A stretch of 64,000 bases of DNA from Corynebacterium minutissimum (GTDB lineage: Bacteria > Actinomycetota > Actinomycetes > Mycobacteriales > Mycobacteriaceae). Both the position numbers and the translations under genes were made by a program. The notes beneath the pieces were generated by a model. The model searched no databases, was not told where the DNA came from, and saw only the letters and a program-made list of their open reading frames with translations. The stretch covers positions 62,001-126,000 of the forward strand of contig NZ_CP069533.1 of the NCBI RefSeq assembly GCF_016889765.1, given 5' to 3'. Shown piece by piece: positions 46,584 through 55,306 of this stretch. Within the stretch, counting starts at the first letter, position 1, and each line of letters starts with the position of its first letter.

Positions 46584-47711
46584 CTATCCGAATTCCTGCA
46601 GGAATCCCTCGTAATAATCCCACATTTTAGGACTGTCCTCATTGACTATCACGGGAATGCCATAATCCTGTTTCTCGGCAAATTGGGCAAAGAATCTGGC
46701 TGTCTTTGTCCTCAGGCCCAACTGGGCCGCCGCCTCCTGCGCCTTGTCATCCCCCAGTGCATCAGCAAGCACAGCACCCTTCTCCGTGCGAGGAACCACC
46801 GTGCTGATGAGCGACGCCGGCGGGCTCAACAGCAACGGCGTGTACTGCGACATGTCTTTGCCACCGCTAACTTGGCGCAGATACTGTTCCTCAGTCGTCA
46901 GCACCATCGGCATCTCCCCTTTGTCCACACGCAAGAAAGCATCAAGCATTCCCTGGGACGTGGTCTCGCCGTAGCCTTGGTCCGCGATAAGTCGATGCAT
47001 GCTCTCCTGAGCTAGCTCGTCCAGCTGTGCGGTATCTCCCTTACCATGCTCTTGTGCGGCCACTGCCATACCCGCCAAACGCACCACACTGGCATAGCGC
47101 AGCGCCGCATTAGACTCGGTTATCCGAGGTACCGCTACGTCCACCACTCGGGGTGACCCAAAGGATGGGCTAATATCCCGCCACCGGGTTCCGTTCTGGG
47201 ACATCTCTACGAGTGTGTACAGGTTCAACGATTTCTGGCCGCCGGTATCCTTCACCAGGTCGTGCGCCTTCATGTCCTCGACGAGGTCGCTATGCACGAG
47301 TGCAATAAGCGGAGTGGAAAAGACCTCCTTCGAGGGGCCGTCTGGCTTAGTGTTTGCCGAATTCACGTCCCACACTTCAAGGGTGCGAGCTGCTCCATCG
47401 AGCTCCGGCATATAGAAGTCATACTGTTTGCCTGAGCCATCAATAAGCCCCATCATCTCCTGCGCTGGATACACATCCAATTCAAGCTCAATATCGTGCT
47501 TCTTCAGAGCCTTAATCGTGTCCGGATCCTGGAAAAAGATCTCCTGCTCCGGGCTAATAGCACCCGTAATGTGCTGCACGTCCCCTGAGGTACCAAAACT
47601 CGGCATCGAGATTCCCCCACGCCCGATGACGATTGATGCCACAGCAATCACAAGGAAAACCACGGCGGCCACGAAAGACTTGCTGCGTCCTTTCGACGAT
47701 GGGCTGCTCAT
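46584..47711 (-). CDS. membrane-anchored binding-protein-like protein
   Basis: A 375-residue protein with an N-terminal signal anchor (residues 12-29, FVAAVVFLVIAVASIVIG) and an extracytoplasmic domain with the alternating pattern of a periplasmic binding protein (IELELDVYPAQEMMGLID, TPLIALVHSDLVED). I see no lipobox and no adjacent permease or ATPase, so it is not an ordinary uptake system. It is followed after 36 bases by the VWA lipoprotein, whose first domain has a similar fold. The two probably meet on the outer face of the membrane. It is the first gene of the operon leading to tyrS. Confidence 0.75.
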   Translation of the reverse strand: MSSPSSKGRSKSFVAAVVFLVIAVASIVIGRGGISMPSFGTSGDVQHITGAISPEQEIFFQDPDTIKALKKHDIELELDVYPAQEMMGLIDGSGKQYDFYMPELDGAARTLEVWDVNSANTKPDGPSKEVFSTPLIALVHSDLVEDMKAHDLVKDTGGQKSLNLYTLVEMSQNGTRWRDISPSFGSPRVVDVAVPRITESNAALRYASVVRLAGMAVAAQEHGKGDTAQLDELAQESMHRLIADQGYGETTSQGMLDAFLRVDKGEMPMVLTTEEQYLRQVSGGKDMSQYTPLLLSPPASLISTVVPRTEKGAVLADALGDDKAQEAAAQLGLRTKTARFFAQFAEKQDYGIPVIVNEDSPKMWDYYEGFLQEFG

Positions 47712-47789
47712 GACCTAAATCATAAAGAGTGGCGGGCACCACCGCTGAACTTCACACGCACTCACCCCCACAAAAGTCCCCCAATACAC

Positions 47790-47818
47790 GAACCGCATGG
47801 CCCTGAGACCATGCGGTT
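47790..47818 (-). terminator. terminator of argH
   Basis: A perfect 10-bp stem AACCGCATGG/CCATGCGGTT with an 8-base loop, 16 bases after the argH stop. The T-tract on the minus strand is weak (CGTGTATTGG), but the position suits the end of the arginine operon. Confidence 0.7.
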
Positions 47819-47834
47819 GCAGAAACTGTTGTGC

Positions 47835-49259
47835 CTAGCGCAGCGGCGTTGTTGCCCAGTCACGAGCTTCAGCGGAAAGCTCCTTGACCCGCTCGCGCTG
47901 TTCGGCTACACGTACACCGGCGGTGCCGCCCTTGGTAGCGCGCGATGCCACTGCCCCATCAATGGTGAGCACATCGCGGACTTCGGGGAGCAGGCGCTTG
48001 TCGACGCCCCTCAGCTCCTCATCTGTGAGATCCACCAAGTCCACGCCGCGGGCTTCCGCGAGCTGGACGCAGGCGCCGGAAGCCTCGTGAGCTTCGCGGA
48101 AAGGCACACCCTGGCGCACCATCCACTCAGCCAAGTCGGTAGCCAAGGTGAAACCACGCGGGGCCAGCTCACGCATGCGATCCTCGTGGAACGTCAGCGT
48201 GGCCACGAGGCCAGTCATGGCCGGAAGGAGCAGGTTAAGCTGCGCCACGGAATCCACGATGGGTTCCTTGTCTTCTTGCAGGTCGCGGTTGTAGGCCAAA
48301 GGCTGTGCCTTAAGCGTGGACAGTAACCCGGTGAGATTGCCAATGAGCCGGCCGGTCTTGCCACGGGTCAGTTCCGGAACATCCGGGTTCTTCTTCTGCG
48401 GCATGATCGACGAACCCGTAGACCAGGCATCATCCAGAGTGACGTAGCCGTACTCCGGGGTACACCAGTAAATGATCTCCTCCGAAAGGCGAGACATGTC
48501 TACGGCAATCTGGGCGAGGACAAAAGCGGTCTCCGACGCGAAGTCGCGGGAGGCAGTGCCGTCGAGAGAGTTCTCGGCCGACGCATCGAAACCTAATTCT
48601 TCCGCAATGGCCTCAGGGTCCAAGTGCAGCGAGGACCCCGCCAACGCGCCGGAACCATATGGCGAAACCGCCAAGCGCTTGTCCAGGTCCTGCAGGCGCT
48701 CAATATCGCGCAGCAGTGGCTGGGCATGAGCAAGCAGCTCGTGTGCCAGAAGAATCGGCTGTGCTGCCTGGGAGTGTGTCTTTCCCGGCATAATGGCATC
48801 CGGATGAGCCTCCGCCTGACCCACGAGTGCATCGACGAGGTCAGCGACCTGAAGGGCGATATCGCGCACAGCATCACGGACCCACATGCGGAACAACGTT
48901 GCCACTTGGTCGTTGCGGGAGCGACCGGCGCGAAGGCGGCCGCCGACCTCAGGCCCAACGATGTCGATAAGCCCGCGCTCCATAGCGCCGTGGACATCCT
49001 CGTCGGTGGGCAGCGGGCTGAATTCGCCAGAGGCCACCTTCTCCCCTAGCTCGGTGAGGCCGCTGAGCATGGTGTCCAGGTCAGCGTCGGAAAGCAGCCC
49101 GGCTTTATGCAGCACCTTGGCGTGGGCCTTGGAGGCCAGAACGTCATACGGGGCAAGGACCCAGTCGAAGTGGGTAGATACGGACAGGGCGAACATCGCC
49201 TCAGAGGGGCCACCAGAAAAGCGGCCGCCCCACAGGGCACCCTCGTTGGTCTTGTGCAT
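47835..49259 (-). CDS. argH: argininosuccinate lyase
   Basis: A 474-residue fumarase/aspartase superfamily lyase with the signature loop GSSIMPQKKNPD and N-terminal WGGRFSGGP. It splits argininosuccinate to arginine and fumarate, the last step of arginine synthesis. I start it at the ATG at 49259 (MHKTNEG), preceded by AAGGAAATA and 7 bases after the argG stop; the frame is open upstream inside argG. Final gene of the arginine operon. Confidence 0.97.
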   Translation of the reverse strand: MHKTNEGALWGGRFSGGPSEAMFALSVSTHFDWVLAPYDVLASKAHAKVLHKAGLLSDADLDTMLSGLTELGEKVASGEFSPLPTDEDVHGAMERGLIDIVGPEVGGRLRAGRSRNDQVATLFRMWVRDAVRDIALQVADLVDALVGQAEAHPDAIMPGKTHSQAAQPILLAHELLAHAQPLLRDIERLQDLDKRLAVSPYGSGALAGSSLHLDPEAIAEELGFDASAENSLDGTASRDFASETAFVLAQIAVDMSRLSEEIIYWCTPEYGYVTLDDAWSTGSSIMPQKKNPDVPELTRGKTGRLIGNLTGLLSTLKAQPLAYNRDLQEDKEPIVDSVAQLNLLLPAMTGLVATLTFHEDRMRELAPRGFTLATDLAEWMVRQGVPFREAHEASGACVQLAEARGVDLVDLTDEELRGVDKRLLPEVRDVLTIDGAVASRATKGGTAGVRVAEQRERVKELSAEARDWATTPLR

Positions 49260-49266
49260 TATTTCC

Positions 49267-50481
49267 TTACTTACCGGTGGGGAAACCGCCGTCGCGGTCA
49301 CGCTGGTTAGAGATCTGGGTGGATAGGCCGTGCAGCTGGACAAAGCCCTTCGCTGCGGTCTGGTCAAAGGTATCGCCCGTGTCATAGGTAGCCAGGTCGA
49401 AGGAGTACAGCGACTGGCCGGAACGACGGCCATTGACGGTGGCGGTACCTGCATGGAGGACCATGCGGATATCGCCGGTCACATTCTCCTGGGTGGATTC
49501 GGTGAAGGCGTCCAGCGAACGCTTCAGCGGGGAGAACCACAGGCCGTCGTAGACTTCTTCGGACCAGCGGGCGTCGGTCAAGCGCTTGTAGCGAGCCAGT
49601 TCACGCTCAACGGTGACGTCCTCGAGAGCCTCGTGGGCCTTGATGAGCACCATGGCGCCCGGGGCCTCATAGACCTCACGGGATTTAATGCCCACGAGGC
49701 GGTCTTCCACCATGTCGAGGCGGCCAATGCCCTGGGCACCGGCACGGCGGTTGAGCTCCTCAATGGCTTCGAGCACGGTTACCGGCTTGCCATCAATGGC
49801 GGTCGGCACACCTTTGTCGAAGGTGATGGTGACCTCGTCCGGAGCATTGCCCAGGTCCGGCTGCTCGGTGTAGGCGTAGAGGTCCTTTGTCGGCGGGTTC
49901 CACAGGTCCTCCAGGAAGCCGGTCTCGACCGCGCGACCCCACACATTCTGGTCAATGGAGAACGGAGAGGCAGCGGACTGCTCGATCGGCAGGTTAATTT
50001 CCTCGGCGAAGGCGATGGCCTTATCACGGGTCCAGGCGTAGTCACGAGCCGGCGCGATGATCTCCAACGCCGGGTCGAGTGCACGGAAGGACACCTCAAA
50101 GCGGACCTGATCGTTGCCCTTACCGGTGCAGCCGTGGGAGACGTGGGTGCCGCCGTGTTCCTGCGCAGCCTCAACGAGGTGCTTAACAATGAGGGGGCGA
50201 GAGATGGCAGATACCAGCGGGTACTGCTTCATATACATACCGTTGGCCTTGATAGTAGGCAGGCAGTACTCTTCGGCGAACTCGTCCTTGGCGTCCACGA
50301 CGATGGATTCGACAGCACCACAGTCAAGAGCACGCTGGCGCACGGACTCCATGTCCTCGCCGCCCTGGCCCAAGTCGAGGGACACGGCAATGACCTCACC
50401 ACCGGTCATCTTGGCCAGGTAAGGGATGGCAACGGAAGTATCCAGTCCGCCAGAGTAGGCAAGCACAACACGTGCAGTCAT
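49267..50481 (-). CDS. argG: argininosuccinate synthase
   Basis: A 404-residue enzyme with the N-type ATP-pyrophosphatase P-loop AYSGGLDTS at residues 9-17 and the conserved THVSHGCTGKGNDQVRFE. It joins citrulline and aspartate. It is preceded by a 77-base gap with a consensus-like promoter (50535-50562), so argGH can be expressed apart from argCJBDFR. Confidence 0.97.
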   Translation of the reverse strand: MTARVVLAYSGGLDTSVAIPYLAKMTGGEVIAVSLDLGQGGEDMESVRQRALDCGAVESIVVDAKDEFAEEYCLPTIKANGMYMKQYPLVSAISRPLIVKHLVEAAQEHGGTHVSHGCTGKGNDQVRFEVSFRALDPALEIIAPARDYAWTRDKAIAFAEEINLPIEQSAASPFSIDQNVWGRAVETGFLEDLWNPPTKDLYAYTEQPDLGNAPDEVTITFDKGVPTAIDGKPVTVLEAIEELNRRAGAQGIGRLDMVEDRLVGIKSREVYEAPGAMVLIKAHEALEDVTVERELARYKRLTDARWSEEVYDGLWFSPLKRSLDAFTESTQENVTGDIRMVLHAGTATVNGRRSGQSLYSFDLATYDTGDTFDQTAAKGFVQLHGLSTQISNQRDRDGGFPTGK

Positions 50482-50534
50482 AGTGAGTTGCTCCTTCGAG
50501 TCATACAGAGTGCTATGAAGTCGATCAGATTTAT

Positions 50535-50562
50535 ATTATACAAACTTACGTATAAATGTTAA
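50535..50562 (-). promoter_or_regulatory. promoter of argGH
   Basis: Minus strand: TTAACA (50557-50562), 16-base spacer, perfect TATAAT (50535-50540). It overlaps the argR stop codon. The surrounding AT-rich TATACGTAAGTTTGTATAAT is the kind of sequence ArgR binds, so ArgR repression is likely but not shown. Confidence 0.7.
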
Positions 50563-51044
50563 ATGCTGCGGCTGGTAAGTTTCTCCGCCAGTTCGCGCCC
50601 GCCGACGTCCTCACGCGCGAGAATGAAGATAGTGTCATCACCGGCGATACAGCCCACGACGTCGGGCAAGCCAACACGATCAATGAACGAAGCAAGGTAC
50701 TGCGCAGCACCAGCCGGCGTGCGCAGCATGGCAATATTCCCCGAGTAGTCATGGGAAACCACAAGCTCGTCGAGCATGCGACGAAGCTTCTCCCTCGGGC
50801 CATTGAGCTGGTCTTCGAATTGCTCCAGCTCTCCGCCCACGACATAGAAGGAGCGACCCCCATCCCGCTTGACCTTCTTGGCGCCCAGCTCATCTAGATC
50901 GCGTGACAAGGTGGCTTGTGTGATGTCAATGCCTTCGTCGAGAAGCAGCTCTGAGAGCTGCACCTGACTGGTCACTCGGGTACGGTCAAGAATCTCCAAA
51001 ATCTTGGCTTGGCGTGCATTACGCGTCGTGGGCGTTGTAGTCAT
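50559..51044 (-). CDS. argR: arginine repressor
   Basis: A 161-residue ArgR. The N-terminal winged helix-turn-helix (ARQAKILEILDR...GIDITQATLSRDLDELGAKKV) is followed by a hexamerisation and arginine-binding domain with GCIAGDDTIFILARE. It senses arginine and represses the arg operon, inside which it is encoded. I take the ATG at 51044, with GGAGGAG about 12 bases upstream inside the end of argF; the frame is open to 51080. Confidence 0.96.
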   Translation of the reverse strand: MTTTPTTRNARQAKILEILDRTRVTSQVQLSELLLDEGIDITQATLSRDLDELGAKKVKRDGGRSFYVVGGELEQFEDQLNGPREKLRRMLDELVVSHDYSGNIAMLRTPAGAAQYLASFIDRVGLPDVVGCIAGDDTIFILAREDVGGRELAEKLTSRSI

Positions 51045-51049
51045 AAGAA

Positions 51050-51967
51050 TTAATTCTCCTCCTGGTGAGCCAGAAGCCATACCAATAGCGCCTTCTGGGC
51101 GTGAAGGCGATTCTCCGCCTCGTCGAAGACACGGGACTGGGGGCCATCGATGACCTCAGCAGTCACCTCATTTCCGCGGTACGCCGGCAAGCAGTGCAAG
51201 AAGATAGCATCCTCTTTGGCACGGGCCATGGCCTCAGCGTTGACCTGATATGGCAGGAACGGGGTTCGGCGATCTTTTCCATCGTCCTCCTGCCCCATCG
51301 ATACCCACGTATCCGTGATGACGACGTCAGCGCCCTCAAGTGCCGCGAGGGAATCTGTCACTGTCACGTCACCGCGCTGGCGTGCACGGTCAACAAACTG
51401 CTGCTGCGGCTGAAAACCTTCCGGAGCAATGATGACCATTTCCATACCAGCGGTGGCAAAGCCGAGCATGTAGGAGTTCGCCATGTTGTTGTTGCCATCG
51501 CCCAAGTACACGGCCTTGCGGCCGGCTAGGTCCCCGAAGTTCTCGCGGCAGGTCACCAAATCCGCCAGAATCTGGCACGGATGCAGGTCATCAGAGAGAG
51601 CATTCACGATGGGAACAGTGGAGGTTTCCGCCATGTCAAGGAGATTCTGGTGCGCATAGGTGCGCCACACGATGGCCTCCACGAAGCGGGATAGCACCGC
51701 AGCGGTGTCCTGGTAGGTCTCACCTTTGCCCATCTGGGTGGACTTGGTTTCGGTGACGATAGCGTGACCACCCAATGCGGCGATACCCGCCTCGAAGGAA
51801 AAACGCGTGCGGGTCGACGTCTTATCGAACAGCACCGCTACCGACTTCGGCCCCTCAAGCGGACGCGCGGAAAAGGGGTCCTGCTTGAGTTTCAGGGCAA
51901 GGTCAAGAACCTCGACCTGCTCCTGCGGTGTGAGGTCGTCATCAGCCAGGAAATGGCGTGGACTCAT
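51050..51967 (-). CDS. argF: ornithine carbamoyltransferase
   Basis: A 305-residue transcarbamoylase with the carbamoyl-phosphate motif KTSTRTRFSFE, the ornithine-binding region and the HCLPAYRG motif. It makes citrulline from ornithine. Its start overlaps the argD stop by 4 bases. Confidence 0.97.
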   Translation of the reverse strand: MSPRHFLADDDLTPQEQVEVLDLALKLKQDPFSARPLEGPKSVAVLFDKTSTRTRFSFEAGIAALGGHAIVTETKSTQMGKGETYQDTAAVLSRFVEAIVWRTYAHQNLLDMAETSTVPIVNALSDDLHPCQILADLVTCRENFGDLAGRKAVYLGDGNNNMANSYMLGFATAGMEMVIIAPEGFQPQQQFVDRARQRGDVTVTDSLAALEGADVVITDTWVSMGQEDDGKDRRTPFLPYQVNAEAMARAKEDAIFLHCLPAYRGNEVTAEVIDGPQSRVFDEAENRLHAQKALLVWLLAHQEEN

Positions 51968-53142
51968 CCAACTTCCTCCAATACTTTATGCAGGCGGCCA
52001 ACTGCCTGCGCGAGTTCGTCATCAGTAATCACCAGCGGCGGGGTCAATCGAAGGACCTCGCTGCTCGGGGCGTTGAGGATGAGTCCGTGCTGTAATCCCA
52101 CGGCCGCAGCCTCCTTCGCCACCGGTTTATTTAATACAACACCTAGCATAAGCCCTCGCCCACGCACAGAAGAGACAACCGGGGAGTTTCCCACCTCGTG
52201 TGCCAACCACTGGCCTTTCCGCGTGACCTCGTTGAGGAAGGACTCATCAACACAATCCAGTACCGCCGCCGCGGCCGCGCAGGACACCGGATTTCCCCCA
52301 AAGGTGGTCCCGTGACTTCCAGGGGTAAATAGTCCCTGTGCGTGTCCTCGCGCAATCGTGGCCCCAATCGGCATACCAGCGCCCAAACCTTTGGCCATAG
52401 TAATAACGTCTGGGAGAACATCCTCGTGTTGGAAAGCAAAGAAATCCCCGGTACGTCCCACGCCGGTCTGGACCTCGTCGACGATCATGAGGATGCCGTG
52501 CTCGTCACACAGTTCACGCACAGCAGTCAAGAAGCCCTCAGGCGCCGGAATCACGCCGGTCTCGCCCTGTATAGGCTCTAGGATGATGGCGGCAGTGTTC
52601 TCTGGATCCTGCTCTACCAACGTAGTGAGGTAGTCAATATCACCATAGGTGTAGAACTCCACTCCGCCCGGAAAAGGTTCGAAGGCCTTACGCTTGCCCG
52701 GCTGACCAGTCATAGCCAGCGACCCCATCGTGCGGCCATGGAAACCGTGGTGCGCTGCGAGGATGCGGCGGCGCCCAGTCAGGCGTGCGAGCTTAAAGGC
52801 TGCTTCGTTTGCCTCAGCGCCCGAGTTAGAGAAAAACACGCGGGCATCGTTGTCCCCCAGCTTTTCGAGGAGCTTGGTGGCGGTTTCCACTACCGGTGCA
52901 CTGGCAAAGAGGTTAGAAACATGCCCCAGCGTGGCTACCTGCGTACTTACTGCCTCCACGATGGCGGGGTGGGCATATCCCAATGAGCTCACCGCGATGC
53001 CCGCCAGCAGGTCGATATAGTCCTTGCTGTCCTCATCGGTGACTGTGGAGCCGCGACCGGACACCAAGGCAACCGGCGGAGTGCCGTAGGTGTTGCTCAG
53101 AACCTCGCCCCACCGTTCGGTAAGTTTCTTGTGCTCAGTCAC
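51964..53142 (-). CDS. argD: acetylornithine aminotransferase
   Basis: A 392-residue class III PLP aminotransferase. Visible are GVGRTGDFFAFQHEDV, DEVQTGVG with the PLP-contacting Asp, and the Schiff-base Lys in ITMAKGLGAGMPIGA. It converts N-acetylglutamate semialdehyde to N-acetylornithine. Coupled by 4-base overlaps to argB upstream and argF downstream. Confidence 0.97.
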   Translation of the reverse strand: MTEHKKLTERWGEVLSNTYGTPPVALVSGRGSTVTDEDSKDYIDLLAGIAVSSLGYAHPAIVEAVSTQVATLGHVSNLFASAPVVETATKLLEKLGDNDARVFFSNSGAEANEAAFKLARLTGRRRILAAHHGFHGRTMGSLAMTGQPGKRKAFEPFPGGVEFYTYGDIDYLTTLVEQDPENTAAIILEPIQGETGVIPAPEGFLTAVRELCDEHGILMIVDEVQTGVGRTGDFFAFQHEDVLPDVITMAKGLGAGMPIGATIARGHAQGLFTPGSHGTTFGGNPVSCAAAAAVLDCVDESFLNEVTRKGQWLAHEVGNSPVVSSVRGRGLMLGVVLNKPVAKEAAAVGLQHGLILNAPSSEVLRLTPPLVITDDELAQAVGRLHKVLEEVG

Positions 53143-54077
53143 TGTGTATCGTCCTTCCTAAAGACCGTCCCCTCGGGATAGTCCTCGCGCTTATACTCAT
53201 TGGGCAGCACCATCGTTCCGATGCCGCCCATGGTGAGCAGCTCCAGAAGAACGGCGTGGGCAATGCGGCCGTCAATGACATGGGAGGCATTGACACCGCC
53301 CTCCACCGCCATCAGGCAGGACTCCATTTTGGGAATCATTCCAGAATCTAGTCCCGGCAGCAGGGTTCTGAGTTTCGCAACTTCAATCTTGGACACCAAT
53401 GAATCGCGGTTAGGCCAGTCGGTATACAACCCTTCCACGTTGGTGAGAATGACGAGGCGCTCCGCGCCCAATGCCGTGGCTAGCGCACCTGCTGCACTGT
53501 CCGCGTTGATGTTGTAGACCTCGCCATCCTGGCCGGGCGCAATAGTGGAGACCACCGGTATCCGCCCGGCTTCGATAATGTCCATAACGGCTTCGGGGTT
53601 AACGTCCACAATCTCGCCCACCATTCCGATGTCAGTCGGCACGCCATCGACGTCCACGAGGCGCTTGCGGGCACTAAACAGTCCAGCATCCTCACCGGAT
53701 GTTCCCACGGCATAGGGGCCATGGGAGTTGATGAGATTAACCAGACCGCGCCCCACCTGGCCAAAGAGCACCATGCGTACCACGTCCACAATTTCCGGCG
53801 TGGTGACCCGGAACCCACCTTTGAATTCGCCCTCAATGCCCAGCTTGCCCAGCATCTCGTTGATCTGCGGCCCACCTCCGTGCACGACGACGGGCTTCGC
53901 TCCTACGGTGCGCAGGAACACCATGTCAGCGGCAAAGGCTGCCTTCAACGATTCATCCACCATGGCGTTGCCGCCGTACTTCACCACGACAATTTTGTCG
54001 CGGTAATGCTGCAGCCACGGTAGTGCTTCCGCGAGCACAGTGGCGCGGTCCGCACTCGTCAATCCTTGAATCATCAC
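53139..54077 (-). CDS. argB: acetylglutamate kinase
   Basis: A 312-residue amino-acid kinase with the VVKYGGNAM phosphate loop and VHGGGPQINEML. The N-terminal helix (ADRATVLAEALPWLQHYRDK) is the extension found in arginine-inhibited hexameric enzymes, so feedback inhibition by arginine is expected, as in C. glutamicum. Two ATG codons in tandem open the gene (MMIQ); it follows argJ by 17 bases. Confidence 0.96.
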   Translation of the reverse strand: MMIQGLTSADRATVLAEALPWLQHYRDKIVVVKYGGNAMVDESLKAAFAADMVFLRTVGAKPVVVHGGGPQINEMLGKLGIEGEFKGGFRVTTPEIVDVVRMVLFGQVGRGLVNLINSHGPYAVGTSGEDAGLFSARKRLVDVDGVPTDIGMVGEIVDVNPEAVMDIIEAGRIPVVSTIAPGQDGEVYNINADSAAGALATALGAERLVILTNVEGLYTDWPNRDSLVSKIEVAKLRTLLPGLDSGMIPKMESCLMAVEGGVNASHVIDGRIAHAVLLELLTMGGIGTMVLPNEYKREDYPEGTVFRKDDTQ

Positions 54078-54094
54078 TACTCCTCTGTTGGGCT

Positions 54095-55252
54095 CTACGA
54101 GCTGTACGCGGAGTTGATCTCCACGTAATCGTGGGAAAGGTCAGTAGTCCGCACGAAGGCCGAACCTGGGCCACCGGTGCCTAGATCTACGCGGACATCA
54201 ATATCCGTCCCGGAAAGGTCCACATCGCGGGCACCGGGGGCACCGGTGGACCCAAGACACACCGCCTGGTCGTTGAAGAAAACCGAAATATTGTCTGGAT
54301 CCATGTCAGCGTCTGCCATGCCGACTGCTGCAAGCACGCGGCCCCAGTTCGGATCAGAGCCGAACATGGCGCACTTGAAGAGGTTGTCGCGCCCTAAGGT
54401 ACGCGCAGCGTTGAGTGCTTGTTCGTCATTAGCCGTGCCTTCCACCGTGATCGTGACGCGCTTGGTCACGCCTTCGGCATCGGCCTGCAGTTGATCCGCA
54501 ATATCGGAGCACACAGCAAGAACCGCAGCGTCCAATTCCTCTTGACTTGGTTCGACGCTCGATGCACCCGAAGCCATAATGATGACCGTGTCATTGGTCG
54601 AGGTCGAACCATCCACATCCAACGTATTAAAGGTCAGGTCACATGCCTTGCGCAGCGCTGACTGAAGGGCTTGTGAACTGGCGGAAGCGTCGGTAGTCAG
54701 GCACACCAACATGGTGGCGAGGGACGGCGCCATCATACCTACGCCTTTGCCCATCGCACCTATGCTCCAGCCATTGCCGGAAAAGGTTGCTTCCTTGACC
54801 ACCGTATCGGTCGTCATGATGGCCTCCGCGGCCGCGTTTCCATGTGCCTTTTCCGCACCGAGGTTGCCTGCCACATCTTCAATACCAGCCAGGACCTTGT
54901 CCATCGGCAGCACTTCACCAATCAGACCCGTCGAACATGCAGCGATGTCAGCAGCCGGGATAGCAGTTCGTTCGGATACCGCCGCCACCATGGCCGCAGC
55001 ATCGTTATCGCCCTGCACGCCGTTGCAGGCGTTAGCATTTCCGGAGTTATAAATGACCGCCTGAAGTTGACCATTTGCCACCGCCTCACGGGAAAGCTTC
55101 ACGGGGGAGGCAACCACACGGTTTCGGGTAAACACGGCTGCGGCATCATAATTGGGACCTTGGTTAATGACGAGCGCCATATCGGGCTTGCCAGAGGGCT
55201 TAATTCCAGCAGTTGTTGCTCCAGCAATGAAACCAGCGGGAGTGGTAATCAT
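54095..55252 (-). CDS. argJ: bifunctional ornithine acetyltransferase/N-acetylglutamate synthase
   Basis: A 385-residue ArgJ that processes itself at the Ala-Thr bond in KGVGMMAPSLATML, making Thr180 the N-terminal nucleophile of the beta chain. It transfers the acetyl group from N-acetylornithine to glutamate, which closes the acetyl cycle and replaces ArgE and ArgA. Whether it also uses acetyl-CoA cannot be told from sequence. It follows argC by 54 bases. Confidence 0.96.
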   Translation of the reverse strand: MITTPAGFIAGATTAGIKPSGKPDMALVINQGPNYDAAAVFTRNRVVASPVKLSREAVANGQLQAVIYNSGNANACNGVQGDNDAAAMVAAVSERTAIPAADIAACSTGLIGEVLPMDKVLAGIEDVAGNLGAEKAHGNAAAEAIMTTDTVVKEATFSGNGWSIGAMGKGVGMMAPSLATMLVCLTTDASASSQALQSALRKACDLTFNTLDVDGSTSTNDTVIIMASGASSVEPSQEELDAAVLAVCSDIADQLQADAEGVTKRVTITVEGTANDEQALNAARTLGRDNLFKCAMFGSDPNWGRVLAAVGMADADMDPDNISVFFNDQAVCLGSTGAPGARDVDLSGTDIDVRVDLGTGGPGSAFVRTTDLSHDYVEINSAYSS

Positions 55253-55306
55253 CAGTGTGTCTCCTTGAAAATGTGAGAGGTAGTACTCGAGGCTTTGCGG
55301 TGGGGC

